Assembly (NCBI GenBank): GCA_947579665.1
Contig: CANPUZ010000062.1
Location: 248,001-312,000 of the forward strand
Direction: 5' to 3'
DNA length: 64,000 nucleotides
DNA from: Sympetrum striolatum
Lineage: Eukaryota; Arthropoda; Insecta; Odonata; Libellulidae
Position 1 is the stretch's first letter. The number at the start of each line of letters is the position of its first letter. This document shows positions 1 to 12,429 of the stretch, piece by piece. Position numbers and translations under genes: made by a program. A model generated the notes under the pieces. The model made no database searches. It saw only the letters and a list, made by a program, of their open reading frames with translations, and was not told where the DNA came from.

Positions 1-69
1 TACTCAAAGATGATGATTGAAATGAATGCTATAAGTTATTAAATATTGATACTCCATTCCAGAAACACC

Positions 70-1121
70 ATGTGGATTATTGTTCACTTTTTAGTTGAAC
101 AAGGCCTTGCTGTTGTACCATTGTGTTGGTACAGTAATGGCGAATGCCGGTGGCCCGATCGCAAGGAATGGGAGCCTATAAAAAGCTTGGTGGAAAGGAA
201 GGCCAATCCGAAAGATTCTTGGCTGATGCTCTCAGGGAAGATGGGAAAAAATTCGCGTAAGATTTTCAATATGTAAATCAGTGTGCATGACCTATCACTT
301 ATTGCAGCTATAGCAAATGTACTTTCAACTTGCAGGGTTTGAAGCGGAGGTGCTAAGGACACTCATGTTTATTAAACATACACTAGTGGATGTATGCAAG
401 AGGCTGAGTGCTCTAGAGGCACCTGTTTCTGGTTTGAGTGGTGATGCAGCAGCTGGGGAGGTAGCAACATCACTCCTAGGATCTTACCCTATTGTGACGC
501 AGATACAATTAGAGGAGGAGGAGAAACTGCAGGGTAAGTCTTACAGGAAGCAATTGGTGAGAAATTAATTTCATATTTGTTGTGTTTTTGTAGTTTTCAT
601 TACTATAGGTGGCTGTAGTGTTTACTGTATGTCTTTTCTTTATAGATTTCAGAGTTTAGAATAATTGGCGGAAACTCTGCAAAAGATTTAACTAGAAGGA
701 TATCGCGGGCAATGATCACAGATGTTTTGGCTGCGGAATATAGCTGGCAAGGATTCAAGAAGAAGAAGTTCTTTTACAAACTCCTGCTGAAGGATGTACT
801 ATTTGGTATGTAGAAAAGGATCTTTTTACTCAACACATCTCATGTTAAAGTGATAAGTACATAGAAGTTAAAACAGCAAATGTGAAAGTGTGCATGTTGA
901 ACAAATTATTTGAGTACTTCAATATATATTCAAGAATATAAATGGTGAATTTTGATTAATTACTGTTTAACATTACAGATGCAGTAAGGCAGTCTAAATA
1001 GGGCTCCACGACTGACAAGAAGGTAGAAACGTATGTCAAAGACTGGCTGCGGTATGCGAAATTCCGTATTGGAGGGAGTGTCAATATTTCAGAAAAGGAA
1101 AATGTAACCTATCATGATTAA
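70..1121 (+). CDS. DUF4806-domain gene, four exons, with an in-frame TAG
   Basis: Four exons can be built: 70-256, 336-533, 653-805 and 979-1001, or 979-1121 if the TAG is ignored. Each junction is GT..AG and all join in phase 1. Exon 1 starts MWIIVHFL and has the spaced VVPLCWY, CRWP and SWLML pattern typical of the N-terminus of insect DUF4806 proteins. Exons 2-3 give YPIVTQIQLEEEEKLQ followed by EFRIIGG, then TRRISRAMITDVLA and YSWQGFKKKKFF, which is the DUF4806 pattern (GG, then a Y-W-G block, then K..F). The function of the family is not established. Exon 4 reads DAVRQSK and stops at TAG 999-1001. The same frame then reads on through VETYVKDWLRYAKFR, a normal DUF4806 ending, to TAA 1119-1121, next to an AATAAA at 1120-1125. 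It is either a recent pseudogene, a sequence error, or a shortened protein. Family call is fairly sure; activity is not. Confidence 0.72.
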
Positions 1122-1124
1122 TAA

Positions 1125-1500
1125 ATCTATTATTTATTATAAATCCAGTATTATTATTCTTATTTCTTTTTGATCCTGGTTCAATACCAAATTACTGATA
1201 AAATGGTTGTTAGACCACTTAAAATGTTAGTGAATAAATAAGGATTTCCTATAGTCAGTGAATTATAGTGGTTGATATTTCATTCAAAGTCAAGGTTGGA
1301 CCTTAAAGATGCAAACACTTAATTTGTTGTTTTGTAAACATTTAAATTGCTGTTTTAAGCGTATCTTTACTTATAATTAATGGTGAGTGTACATGAAGGT
1401 GTACACGTAATGAATAGTGCAGTAAAGGGATAAAAGGGTGACATTGAATGAAATTAAAGAAAAAGGATTTTTCCTCATCTATTAAATATATACACCTATA
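1125..1500. other. AT-rich spacer, nothing recognised
   Basis: This AT-rich stretch follows the DUF4806 gene. I see no coding pattern, TIR or tandem repeat in it. Confidence 0.5.
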
Positions 1501-1507
1501 AGTAGGG

Positions 1508-1735
1508 GTGGATATTTTTTTTGGGTGTCCTGGATATTGTATGGATATCCATCTGACTGCGGTTAAATGTTGTATGGATGTTAGTCCTGGATATTGTGGG
1601 GATCTCCACAAGTGGGAACTTCGGATACCCTGTGGATATCTATGCAAGGTTACATCGATATTGTGGATATTGTATGGATATTATGAAAGTTACTTTCTAA
1701 CATTTTCTGGATATTGTATGGATATCATTCTGCTA
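1508..1735 (+). repeat. Decayed short tandem repeat (TGGATATTGTATGGATATC type)
   Basis: The phrase TGGATATTGTATGGATAT recurs in full or broken form about six times (near 1530, 1575, 1588, 1630, 1662 and 1705), with related forms such as GGATATTGTGGGGATC. Each unit is itself nearly palindromic (GATATCC and GGATATC). The 86-residue open frame across it is a by-product of the repeat. Confidence 0.6.
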
Positions 1736-1739
1736 CTTG

Positions 1740-3442
1740 GGATGGCACATGGTAAGAGTGAGTTATAATCAGATATATTTATATTAAAACTCATATCAAA
1801 ATATTGAGATCTGATTCAAATGTATTTTTCCTGTCACCGACAGATATGGAACCAATCTAAACTATTTTTTGCTTAAAGCCTCGCTTCTCATATGGTATTA
1901 TTGAGTATCAAAAGAAGTACAGCCAATTAAATCAATACAAAAAATAGATTTTAATCGAGAATAAAATCTAAACATGAAAGTTTAAATAATAAATGAATAG
2001 TTTTTGAATTTTCTGGCCTATAAATAAACACAGAGGCAGAGCAATGATTTCCCATTATATAATCCAAAATGGCCAAGATCTGAATTTCAGACATACTTAC
2101 AGAATGGTGAAAAAATTATGATAAATAAAGTGAAGCAAACAAGAAACACTCAATTATAAATTTTTGATCTCAAGAGTTATTGAATTAAAATGCAGCTTTT
2201 TGAAAATATTTTAAATATGACCTAATAGGATAGTATCAACATTTTAGGATGCCAAAGTTTCTGCACGAACAATTTTGATCAACTTGCATCTACCAAACGG
2301 CAGATAGTTTATTTGAGCTGAATAAAGTATTTGTGACTTTGATCTGATTTGTGATGTGATTTGATGCCAGAGAGAGGATAACTTAAAATATATTCAATTG
2401 ATTCAATTAAAACTACAATGTAAGACAAATGCGCAGCAGCGTATGTTTACATAAGATTATTAACCAATTGTAACATATTATGCGATAAAATCAATAATCA
2501 ATACAAAGAAAGGTAGGTAGATGTTTTGGACAGTTTGTTTAAATATAACTTTTTGGTACTCTATCTTAACTGAATAGTGAATTCATTAAAATTTAATACC
2601 ATAGTGAGATGGCATATTGAATTTCATAACGTAATATTCCTTTTAATCATGTGGTTTACTTCCATTGAAAACAACCCATATAATACAATATTTATGTAGA
2701 TTAAATTAAAATTATCACAGCTAAAGCTAGATAAATCATGAAATTATGTTTTTGTTTTAATTATTGAAGGACTATCTCATATGAAAAAACCAAGAAGGAG
2801 GAATGTGTTTATTTCAACGTGACCATATAATTAGAAGTAATTATAAAATTAAAATAGCAAAATAACTTCATGAATGGTCAAGGGAAACACCTAAAAATTA
2901 AATTTTACATTGAAAAGATGGTATTAATTATGGAGAAACAATTCACCATACATGATTAAACATTAATGAAAAATACAAAACGGATTTATATTTAATTTTC
3001 ATTTCTTAAACGTTATCATGGATGCCATTGCATAAAAATCAGTCCTAGCAACGATAAATATGATTGGCTGTTCGCTTTGATAAGAGCTAGTTCATTGGAT
3101 GATTTGAATTGTTTAAGCCAATAAAAATGAACTACCGTCACCCACCGCAAATCCCACCCGCATCAATCTTTTTATGACAGACGAAGCCGCCATGTTGACG
3201 TGAATCTATATCGTAGATTACGGAACAACAAATTTTACTGATTTTCTGAAAATATCTAAAAGATATTATACTAAAATTATTACGGTAAGTTATAGTATTG
3301 CCATATTAATGTTATGAATAAGTTTTATTAAGTATTGATGAAGTTAAGATAATATATTTTTGTCACAGCTGTCTTCCGTTTGATAAAACTTGTTAAGAAG
3401 ATCCGCCATGACAGTCGCACTAAAGTAACATATTGGATGCTG
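1740..3442. other. AT-rich intergenic DNA, nothing recognised
   Basis: About 1.7 kb of AT-rich sequence without a credible coding region. A slightly GC-richer patch near 3130-3240, just before the next TIR element, could be an old promoter, but nothing specific supports this. Confidence 0.4.
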
Positions 3443-5096
3443 GGGGGCTATTCTGCACCTCCTTTCCGACTCGGAAAGCGGCCATATTGTCGGAAAGTAC
3501 CACAATCCGATGTGGGAGGAGCCTCCGTGCGATTCTGGGCACTCTGTGTCGGAAAATGGGCTAACTTCAGACGGCAGATTCTGCCCGACAGATAAATCGT
3601 GTCGGAGGCCGAGGGACAGATTCCGTGCGCATGCGCACTTAATTATGTAGCTTATTGTAACGCGCATCTTTCAAAGGATTTAATGTAAAATTAAGCTATA
3701 TTTTTATGATTAATGTAAATAACCATAAATAGTTTATATTAGTAAGATGATGGGGTATGCTAGTAATCCGTTGCATATTTTGAGTGCATGAGTCAACCAA
3801 AAAATGATAAGATCGCTTAAGATCCTCGGCCGCCTAAGGTCTTATAAGTTGGAACTTTCCTTCAATCGAGTTAACATCGTTCGTAAATGTAGACGTTATA
3901 CATAATGCTTGTATATAATATTTAATATAATACACCCGATGCCAATCTGCATATATAAATTTCTACATAAGTAAAGCACCATTATTATAACTGGAAAGTC
4001 CGAATAAACTCTGCGTGAGCGAACTTATATAGCGAATGATGTTTTGAAATTTAATTTTAGTATTTAAACCTTGATTATTATTTGATTGTGAGAAACCCAA
4101 TGTAAACGGGCGACAACAACTGAAACGCTACTACTGTGGTAACAGTCCTAGGACTAAACTTAGACTGATAGGACAACTCAAACAGTTAACCTTTATTATT
4201 ATGACACAGTATGGTATCACAATATAAGCTCTCACAATATGCCTGTCCGGTTGGGAAACGCTCTAAGTTTGTAATTTGCAAATCTTTAACATCGTCGGCC
4301 GAGTGTCAGAATTTGTTTTCCTGAGTTTCTGAATCTTCGTTAAATAATAATTAAGTCATGTTCATCAGAATCTCTCAATTAAATGTATAACCAACTGGTC
4401 ATACTTTTATATTTATAGATACTATAGATATATTATACGACTTACACAGGAATTTTAGTAATTATTGTTTCCGATTTAGAATTGTTGTTGGAGATGAATG
4501 TTGAGGAAATGCATTCTCGGAGGTGCACATTTTTCTCAAATTCTTATCTATTTGAAGAAGTGCAGTATATGTTTATAACGCGGAATATATTTCCACTCCC
4601 TAAGTGTCAGAATTAATACCACCCTTTCGTTCGCAATATTTACGTACAGCATATTTAAAAACAAACAGCATAAACATTAACGAATGCAATTACAGTCGTT
4701 TCATTATTCCACAACGCCTTCATCACCGTAGCTTCAACAAGGAAACAACAAAAGTCTACCATGAGCCTTTTATAGCTACTTAAATCTTTATTCCATGAGT
4801 TGCTTCTGCTACCGGGAAATGTTACACGTAGAGTTTCAGCCTTCATGTGTTTATTTGCTTGCCCTCCGTTGGCTGAGATGAAGCACGTGACCGTACCCTT
4901 CGGAAGTGATCGGGATTCTCCTCCTAATATGGGTAGGACCGTGCCTCACGTTGAAAAAGTCAAGTTTCCGATCCAACATGCGCACAGAATCGCACAGAAA
5001 GGCTCCGTCGGAAAGTTAGCTCGGATTTTTCTGCCGTCGGATCCGAAAAATCTGTTTCCGACGTGCTAGATTCCGACGAATGACAGAATAGCCCCC
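3443..5096. mobile_element. TIR DNA transposon, Harbinger-like, no transposase seen
   Basis: The two ends are an exact inverted repeat of 13 bases: GGGGGCTATTCTG at 3443 and CAGAATAGCCCCC ending at 5096. Both are flanked by the trinucleotide CTG (3440-3442 and 5097-5099), a 3-bp target duplication as in PIF/Harbinger elements. About 200 bp inside each end are rich in TCGGA/TCCGA boxes and share GACGGCAGA and GTGCGATTCTG in opposite orientation, so the termini are longer diverged inverted repeats. The centre (about 3650-4850) has no frame resembling a transposase, so the element looks non-autonomous. The superfamily call rests on TSD length and the G-rich start only. Confidence 0.62.
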
Positions 5097-5099
5097 CTG

Positions 5100-7185
5100 A
5101 CTACAAGTGATAATAACTCGCGTAAGTTATAAAATACAGCCCTTGAGTATTCATTTTTTTCCTTATTGAAGCAATATATTATATTTTTAATTTATTTGGA
5201 TCCATTTACTAGGAATTAATTATAAATCATAAATTACGATGCAGTTAAACTTGCGAATATCAGGGCTGCGAGTGTGTAATTTTAGTGAGAAGTGAGAACG
5301 TAACGTTTGTCACTGGATGAAAAGCGATGTCGGAACGATTTAACCTAATATCGCGCCGTTTCATTTCGGTGGCATCTGTTAGGAACAGCGTTGCCAAATC
5401 ATGCACAAAAGTGGGCGGAAGTCGTCAGAGAAATGTAATTGTCGGCTGCTGCTAGTAGTAAATATGGCATGGAAGTCAATTAAATTTCTACGATTTACCT
5501 GTATTATGCAAATGATATGCGTGATATGTGTAATACGGTAATTATATAGGCATTAAACCTTAAGAAAATAAGTCAATGTGTTCTGTAACTTATGTAAATA
5601 CCTTATAACGAGTCTATTTATTTCTCTCCGTGTAACAGTTTGAGTAGACAATTGGATTTGAACGGAAAAGATCGGTTTTTTACGCATATATATTAGTCTA
5701 CCAATTATTTTCATGTACACCAACAGTAGTGTAGGTTGAGCTTTTATCTTTAATGTAGTAACAAATGTGAAGTAGTAAGTTTTGAATTATACAATATTTA
5801 TACGAAATTCTAAATTAGTTAGAATGTTTGAAAGCGAGGAAATGAGCTGGATTCATTGTGTTTATTTGATCCCATGTAGATTTTGGTCCATGTGTCGCAA
5901 ATATTTGTGGAGGAAGGTACTAATTGTAAAAACACAGAACTAGATAGATTCACAAGAATTAAGATATCTAATTCTTACGACAAGCTTTCTTTCAGTTTGG
6001 CAGGATAACCTATCAATGTAGCTTACCCAATAAGTGATTAATGCTGATAGAATCATTAGCTTTCTTAAATTTTCTATATATAGCATCCACCTGAACACCA
6101 TCTTAAAATGTTTTTAAGATTTACTATGATATGTAACCAGATTTTTGGTGATTGAATCATGTTGAATGTCCCAGGTGAAAACAATCCTTTTTATTGACAT
6201 TAAAGTGTTTGGATGTGTTTAATAATCAAAGGCAATAATTAAGCTAGACAGGATTAAAGTTGAAATTGGTCTATCATTAAAAACATATGCTACAAGACTT
6301 CAAAATAGGCTCAACATGGTTGATCCCAAGGGTATTAGGAGTTCAGGCATTGTTAAATACATTAAAAGTGGTATTCATTACATACTTATGAATTGATGTC
6401 TTGATTTAGAAATTTATTTTACCAAAGTTAGTACTATTAATGTTTCTCATGGATATAAAGATGTATATTTGTATTATAGTTTCTTTTTAGCTCTTAAGTG
6501 GGCATATTCTTTTTATAAATGTAAGCGAATTATCAGCTTCTTTAGATGTATATCTTCTTTGTGCATAAATCGTTGAACTGCTCATGCTTTGTGCAATAAA
6601 AATACATAGATAAATAAACTAATAGTATTAAAGAAAGTATCTTATCAGTGGTGGAATACACTATACTTTCCCAATCAAAGGATAGGAGATTGTCATTCAT
6701 CTTAGAATGCAATGTATTTATGATAAAAGTATCTCTTTTACATCTTTCAGTTATTTCTATCAGTAGATTCGCCTTAGTTTTTCACATCTATTTTATTTGT
6801 GACAGGGTTAATGCTGTGAATAATACATATTTCCTAAGATTCACTTACGTTTTTTGTATCCACGACAAATTTTTTCCTTTTCAATATCAAATAAAACATT
6901 ATTTATGATTATTATTTACTAATAAGATTAAAATGGTGATGGATTGAATTAAAAAAATATTCATAGCTTAAATGTGAAGAAAAACACCTACGAAATGAAG
7001 AGTACTCAAATTTCTGGTAAAACTATTGTTTAGGACTGTTTGGGAATATTTTTCTTATGCTAGAAATAGCCCGATTTCCGATAATTTTACCCAAACTTTT
7101 CACCAAAGTATATACTAATAATATTAAATTCACTAGTGCGAAACACTTAAGGCAAACATTACTTACATTATTATTGGAAAGCCTT
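5100..7185. other. AT-rich intergenic DNA, nothing recognised
   Basis: About 2 kb without recognisable genes or element ends. The part around 5300-5460 is less AT-rich and richer in CG dinucleotides than its surroundings. The frame at 6648-6908 is low-complexity and hydrophobic and resembles nothing I know. Confidence 0.4.
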
Positions 7186-7655
7186 CGTTGAAAAAATTAA
7201 ACAATAGACTCAAGAAACTGGATTACCTCGGGAGAAACGACCACAATCACGAAGTCTCTACCCTAAAACAGAGAACAGATGTTTGTAATTATTCATTTCC
7301 AAATCGGGGAATAGTAGAATGGAACAATTTACCTGGAGAAGTTTTAGAACCCTTTCCCCCTTCTTATATTATATTTATCAACAAAATTAAAAGGGTTAAG
7401 CGATTTTGTTGTAATGTTGTGATTTTTATAATATTGTAATATTTTAAATATTGTATGATTGTTGTAAAGTTTGAAGAATTTTGTATATTTTATAAGTATA
7501 TGTATTACATACTGCCTTAGGGAGATTTTGGGGGATTTTCCTCCTGACTAGGATGAATACCAAGCAGATTATGTAATTTCTTCCCTCCCACAATATGACT
7601 ACCACCTGGCCTTGTGCCAATTTGTAGTCTTGAATAATAAATAAATTAATAGTAG
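7180..7655 (+). mobile_element. LINE 3' end (CR1/Jockey-type, family B): last part of the RT ORF and 3' UTR
   Basis: The frame from about 7188 reads QRTDVCNYSFPNRGIVEWNN then LPGEVLEPFP, the C-terminal block found after the reverse transcriptase in many CR1/Jockey-type LINEs. The 3' UTR contains ACCACCTGGCCTTGTGCC and TTGTAGTC and ends in AATAATAAATAAAT near 7650. It is 5' truncated before the RT domain. The copy at 23.74-24.54 kb has the same VLEPFP ending, and the 3' tail recurs on the minus strand at 60.72-60.78 kb. Confidence 0.7.
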
Positions 7656-7659
7656 ATTC

Positions 7660-9992
7660 AGGGGTAAATTAAGTGAGGTAAATACAGAGAGAATAATTGC
7701 AGATGAATTATTTTAGGCTTGAATAGGTGTAATTATGCTTGCTGTTACCTCCGGTTTGCCTGTGTAATAGTTTGCGGTGTTAGGTTATTTAATCATCGAT
7801 TCGTTCGATTAAAAGTGTTGTGTATGTTTTGTATGTTAGTTTTGTTATGGTGTGCAGCGGTTGCTCTTTTACTTTTTATGCTAATTTTATGAGGTTGAAA
7901 GGTTAATTTTTCAGAATAATTCCTTTACTTTTAGTAATCCCGTTTGTCAGTCGGTCTATTAACCAAGAATTTGGAGAAATCGATAGTTGTACGGGCTCCT
8001 AAAATTGATTAGGGAGGATGCACAAAATCAGGTTAACCGATTGCATTTTAACAGAAATAATTATAATTTAATAGGCAACACAATAGTAGTCTAAAATATA
8101 TTTTCCGTTCATTTTACTCATCTATTAGATAGTCTCCGTATGGAAAGATCTTTGCTTCTGACTTGTGATGGATTCGTGTCGCAGTCGTGTGGAAGAGGAT
8201 ATTCTGGAGAAACGAGGGAATCCAAAGGCGACGCTGGAAAAGCAGCTATCGTGATTGGGAGGACATTGATTCCAAGAGGAATCGTCCGCCGATGGATTGA
8301 GTGATCGAAAGGTCAGTGATAAATCTTCGCAGATGGCGCATCCACCGGAGGTAAGCAAGTTCCTCTTCAAAAGGTAAGGGGACGACTTCTGCAAACTAAT
8401 AGTTTTCACTAATCTTCTATGGTTAACACCTACTGCCGTCATTACCTTGGCATAATTTGCGGATATCAGGTTGCGAAAAATCTTCTATTTGCCTTAAGTT
8501 ATCGGTTTCAGCTAAATTACTTTCAGCTATCGGTTCAGCTGAAAAAAACTGATTCAGTGATATGTAATGACTGCAATTGGTGATGATTATTTCGCAGCAT
8601 CTTTGTATATGTATAAGGTTGCCCCTTTTTAGGTGCGTGTGCAAGTTACTCCTATGGTGACGTCGTGCACCGATTATAATTCTGCCGAAATGGTTTTACT
8701 TGTGACAGCTGTGGCTTTTGTTTTTAACGCCAGCGGCCGTCCACGACGTTGTTTATTGACTGTTGATTGATGTTAACTGTAATTTCGTCTGCCAAAGTTT
8801 AAAAATAATGCTCGTGCAATTCGACGGGGTTTAAACAATCTCACGCACCCCTAAATAGGCCAAGTGCAAGTGTACATGCATGTGCTTTGCTTCTTCGTCC
8901 ACTTCACGAATTTATGCCCCAGATAACGAGGCCTCTTCCGTCGTCTTTTGGAAGATGGTTTGTCAATAAGCGGATCCGGATTATAAAAATTCCTCTGAAT
9001 TTTATGACAATTAATTCATTCATTTATCACTGACAGGGTTTTCAACCCAATTACACGTCATATAATTATTTTCTATAGATTTATTTTTCCGGAACAATTC
9101 ATTCGCATGAAATTTGCAGCCTTGAATTATGTGTTGGGCTGATTTCTAGTCCAAAATATTAGATTATGTTAGAATATTCAAAAGTAATAGATTTTAGCAG
9201 GCGCACTTCGCCAAATATTCCAAAAACCTCACTGCGCATGCGCCGAATTGAACCCATAATTTTTAGCAATTTCCTCCGCTCCGAGTCACGGTGGTCGAAT
9301 TTGGGTCTTAATGGAGATCGAAAACCTAATTACGCTCACTCTATTAAGAAAGAGTTGTCACGTGTCCATTGAAGTAGCTTACGCTTGTCTCATCATGCTT
9401 ATTCCAATGTAGAGGTTCCTTAATGTTATTTTTTATGCAATATTGACTAATATTTACTGAATGCATGGTATCGAATTTAGTTTAATGGTAATTCTTGTAC
9501 AATATTGATGCCAATTCATGCATTTTTTCTTCATCTCTTATTTTTTGTTTTATGTCATTTTATTGACATCATTTATTTAAATTTTAACTGACTATTCTAA
9601 TATATTCATCGCATGCGCGTGCTAACTGGTAGTGTATTTCTATATTATGTTATTTATTCTTTTCTCATCGTTTAATTATTCTTATCGATAGATTTGCGCA
9701 GGTTTTTCACATACCCCATCTTTGTGAGCGTTTTCCTGCTGTGGATAATTCCTTTTTCCTAATAATCTCGTAGCTTTTTTTACTTCCACAATTATTCTTA
9801 TTTTTTCTCATTCAATTCTCTTTAATTTAATTATTCTATAATTAATGACGATCGGTTAGGTAGAAGAAAGAATGCCACAGCAGCCAATACGGATATCTCT
9901 AAAATGTACCGTCCAGTGCCTTATGACCCGGATCAACTCATCATAAGGGACCATGATTCCATTCCAGCATAGAGGGGGGACCAACTGAATAC
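7660..9992. other. Intergenic DNA with one less AT-rich patch
   Basis: No gene is recognised. The segment 8130-8370 is less AT-rich and includes GGAG|GTAAGCAAG near 8351, which could be a splice donor. An ATG at 8139 opens a 54-codon frame with no recognisable domain. A second richer patch lies near 8650-8760. These could mark a promoter or a 5' exon, but this is a guess. Confidence 0.35.
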
Positions 9993-10345
9993 GCTCTCTT
10001 ACTAAGCTTATGCGTCGCGTATGAGAGTTACTCATTAATCGGAAATTTTGTGCGTCAGTCACTGCTTGGACAGATACAACCATTGCTCCGTCATGGGTGA
10101 GTATTTCTTTTCATCTACTTGAGACTTCTGTTGTATGCAGGGTTCTGGAAATTTTAGACATTCTAGTCCTTCCCTCGTGTTGTTCCTACTGATATAAAAG
10201 CAGCCTATCCTGGATCGAGGGGGGTGCTGCTCCCCTCGAATGGTCGATTTTTAAAGGGCTCTACTTTCTTCATACTCACCGAAAGTTGGTCTTCGGGACA
10301 ATATGGTCTCCGTGATGGCTCAGCCACACCGGAGAGGAATTGCAG
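9993..10345 (+). repeat. Dispersed repeat R1, copy 1 (inverted partner at 16880-17243)
   Basis: This segment is matched in inverted orientation by 16880-17243. Shared landmarks in order are CTCTCTTAC.AAGCTTATGCGTCGC, CTCCGTCATGGGT, ATCTACT..AGACTTCTGTTG, TTAGACATTCT, CCTACTGA.ATAAAA, CCTGGATCGAGGGGGG, a GGTCGATT block, CACCGAAAGT and CACACCGGAGA. The two are strongly diverged with many small indels. Nature unknown; it could be a non-autonomous transposon. Confidence 0.65.
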
Positions 10346-11040
10346 GTGACTGCTGAAGGAATGGTCCGAATGATTGAGAGCCGAGAAGAATGTATCGAGG
10401 CCTTTTCTCGTTCGTTCGTCTTACTGCCAGTATGTTAAGATAAGTAGCTGCTTGCAGATTATAGCGCTATTTCGAAGAAATGGATTGACATGCATTATAT
10501 AACTGGTTAAAATGGCTCATTTTTCTGATTTAATAGATTCATTATAAGGAGACCGCAGGCCCACAAATTTTCCGTCTCGCCTCCAATATAGATTCGTACA
10601 TCCTTATCAGAGTCTGTGGTCGTTTGCATTAATGCCTCAATGTGCTTCCAAACAGGTAATTTTACCTGATGAAAAGCATTTTCCTATTACGTGGGACTTA
10701 CATCGGTTTAGGCACTTGCATATCGGGCAGATCATTTCGTCGAGAGCAGTTCCATACTGATATGGTAAAATGTGTGGTCTGCTCACGATACCGCGCTATC
10801 ACAACGCAACCCATTACGTGTTTTCAAAGATGCATTTCGAGGTGCGGAGTGTCTAATCTAATACACTCAGAACGTGACAAGAATTTAGAGAGGATACGAT
10901 TGATTGCTGAGGAATTCGTATCGATTAATTCGTTCAATTTCACTGTATAGCTTACTCAGATCCTCTCGTAAATGTTTTGTTTTCCTTAAATTTTTAATAA
11001 TTCAAATAAGCTAAAAGCCCCTCGAAAACTATTCTCATCT
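10346..11040. other. Intergenic DNA, nothing recognised
   Basis: The frame at 10669-10950 (93 residues) contains a few cysteines but no recognised motif. No splice-supported exon or element end was found here. Confidence 0.35.
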
Positions 11041-11044
11041 CTAT

Positions 11045-11345
11045 GCGGGTTCGAACTCTGGACCCCACTATGCGTTTCCATATGGAATGCACGTTAAGTT
11101 CGTTTTTGTACCTTGCAGGCTTTGTTATTTTTACAGAATTAAATTGGAAATAATGGTCCCAAGAAGTCAAGAAAAGTATGAAACGAAGATAAGTTAAATA
11201 AAGAATCTTATCGTTGTCGTAAATACACTTTTTGAATCGAAATTACGAGAACTATGACGAAATAAAAGAAGATTTTGTAAAATTTCGCCGTAGTAAACAA
11301 CTAGTCCCCCTGACGACCAGGATGATTGTTGAATCAGATACATTC
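11045..11345 (+). repeat. Dispersed repeat R2, copy 1 (direct partner at 52825-53115)
   Basis: A diverged copy lies in the same orientation at 52825-53115. Shared blocks in order are AATGCACGT.AAGTT, GCAGGCTTT.TT.TTTT, AATCTTAT, CGAAAT, TTTTGTAAAATTT, GTAAACAAC..GTCCCCCTGACGAC and ATTGTTGAAT. The start of this copy holds GGGTTCGAAC near 11047, a possible tRNA-type B box, so a SINE origin is possible. Confidence 0.55.
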
Positions 11346-11470
11346 ATTTTCCCACAAGAATACACGAGGATTTTAAGTCCATGCAGAATTAATGGTTGGA
11401 ACTAATGTTAGAATTCATGAAGAGGAGGCATCTAACTGAGATTTCCGCGAATGCAAACTATGATATTTAA

Positions 11471-12423
11471 ATTCTTCTTCTTCTTCCTTGGCACTACAGC
11501 CCAGTGTGGGCCATGGCCTCCCTCAAGATGCCTGTCCATTCTCCCCTGTCCTGCACTTTCTCCCACCATCTTTCAATCCTCATAGTCTTTATGTCTTCTT
11601 CCAAATCCTGCATCCATCTTTTCCTGAGTCTTCCTCTTCTTCTTTTTCCATCCATCTCTCCATGTAGTAATTTCTTGGGCAGCCTTTCTTCACTCATTCT
11701 TTCCACATGACCCAGCCAAGCTAGTCTCTGAGCCTTCACAAATCTCACTATGTCCTCGCCTCTTATACTATTTTCTATTTCCCTATTTGTTCTTATCCTC
11801 CAAGTTCCACCGTCGTTGACAGGACCATATATCTTTCGTAGAACCTTCCGCTCAAATATCCTCAAAGCCTCTTCATTAGCAGCAGACATGGTCCACACTT
11901 CTGCTCCATATGTCACAACTGGTCTGATGAGTGTCTTATATATCTTGATTTTCATGTCCCTGGTTAACAGGGTGGACTTCAGGAGCTTAATATTAGCAAA
12001 ATATGCCCTATATATTATCCTCTTGTGGATCTCCTCTGTCATTGAGTTCTTACAATTTAAATTAGTACCTAGGTAATTGAAGCTTTTTGCATTTTCAAAG
12101 TTGTACTGTCCAAATGTTATAGTTGGAGTCCACGCTCTGTCCTCAATTGCAGACATTTTCATATATTTTGTTTTCTTTTCATTAATTTTAAGCCCCATAT
12201 TCTGGCTTTTTAGCTCTAAAATTCTGAATATTTCTCTCAGTGAGTCCATACTTCTTGCCACTAAAACAATGTCGTCAGCATATGCATAGGCCTGTATAGA
12301 TTTATATACAATCCTTCCCTCTGTTCTCAATTCCTTCATGGCTTCATGAAGAGCCAGGTTAAATAATACTGCAGAGAGTTAGTCCCCTTGTCTCACTCCG
12401 GTTGTTATATCAAAGGCTTGGCT
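11471..12423 (-). mobile_element. 5'-truncated LINE (RTE-like), C-terminal half of the reverse transcriptase
   Basis: On the minus strand a frame of 281 residues (12339-11494) starts inside the reverse transcriptase palm. It shows AYADDIVLVARS (catalytic YADD), then FNYLGTNL, TYGAEVWTMS, FERKVLRKIYGP, RLAWLGHVERM, and RGRLRKRWMQDLEEDI, an RTE/BovB-like C-terminus. Upstream in the same frame TGVRQGD is followed by a TAA stop and then LSAVLFNLALHEAM, so the copy is broken. The 3' end carries a short (GAA)n tail (the CTTCTTCTTCTTC at 11473 on the plus strand), as usual for such LINEs. It is 5' truncated near 12423. Confidence 0.85.
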
Positions 12424-12429
12424 TAATAG

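Noticed and set aside
8139..8303. Short frame starting at an ATG in a less AT-rich patch, with a possible donor at 8351
   Set aside because: No domain, and the frame stops before the donor; not enough to call an exon.
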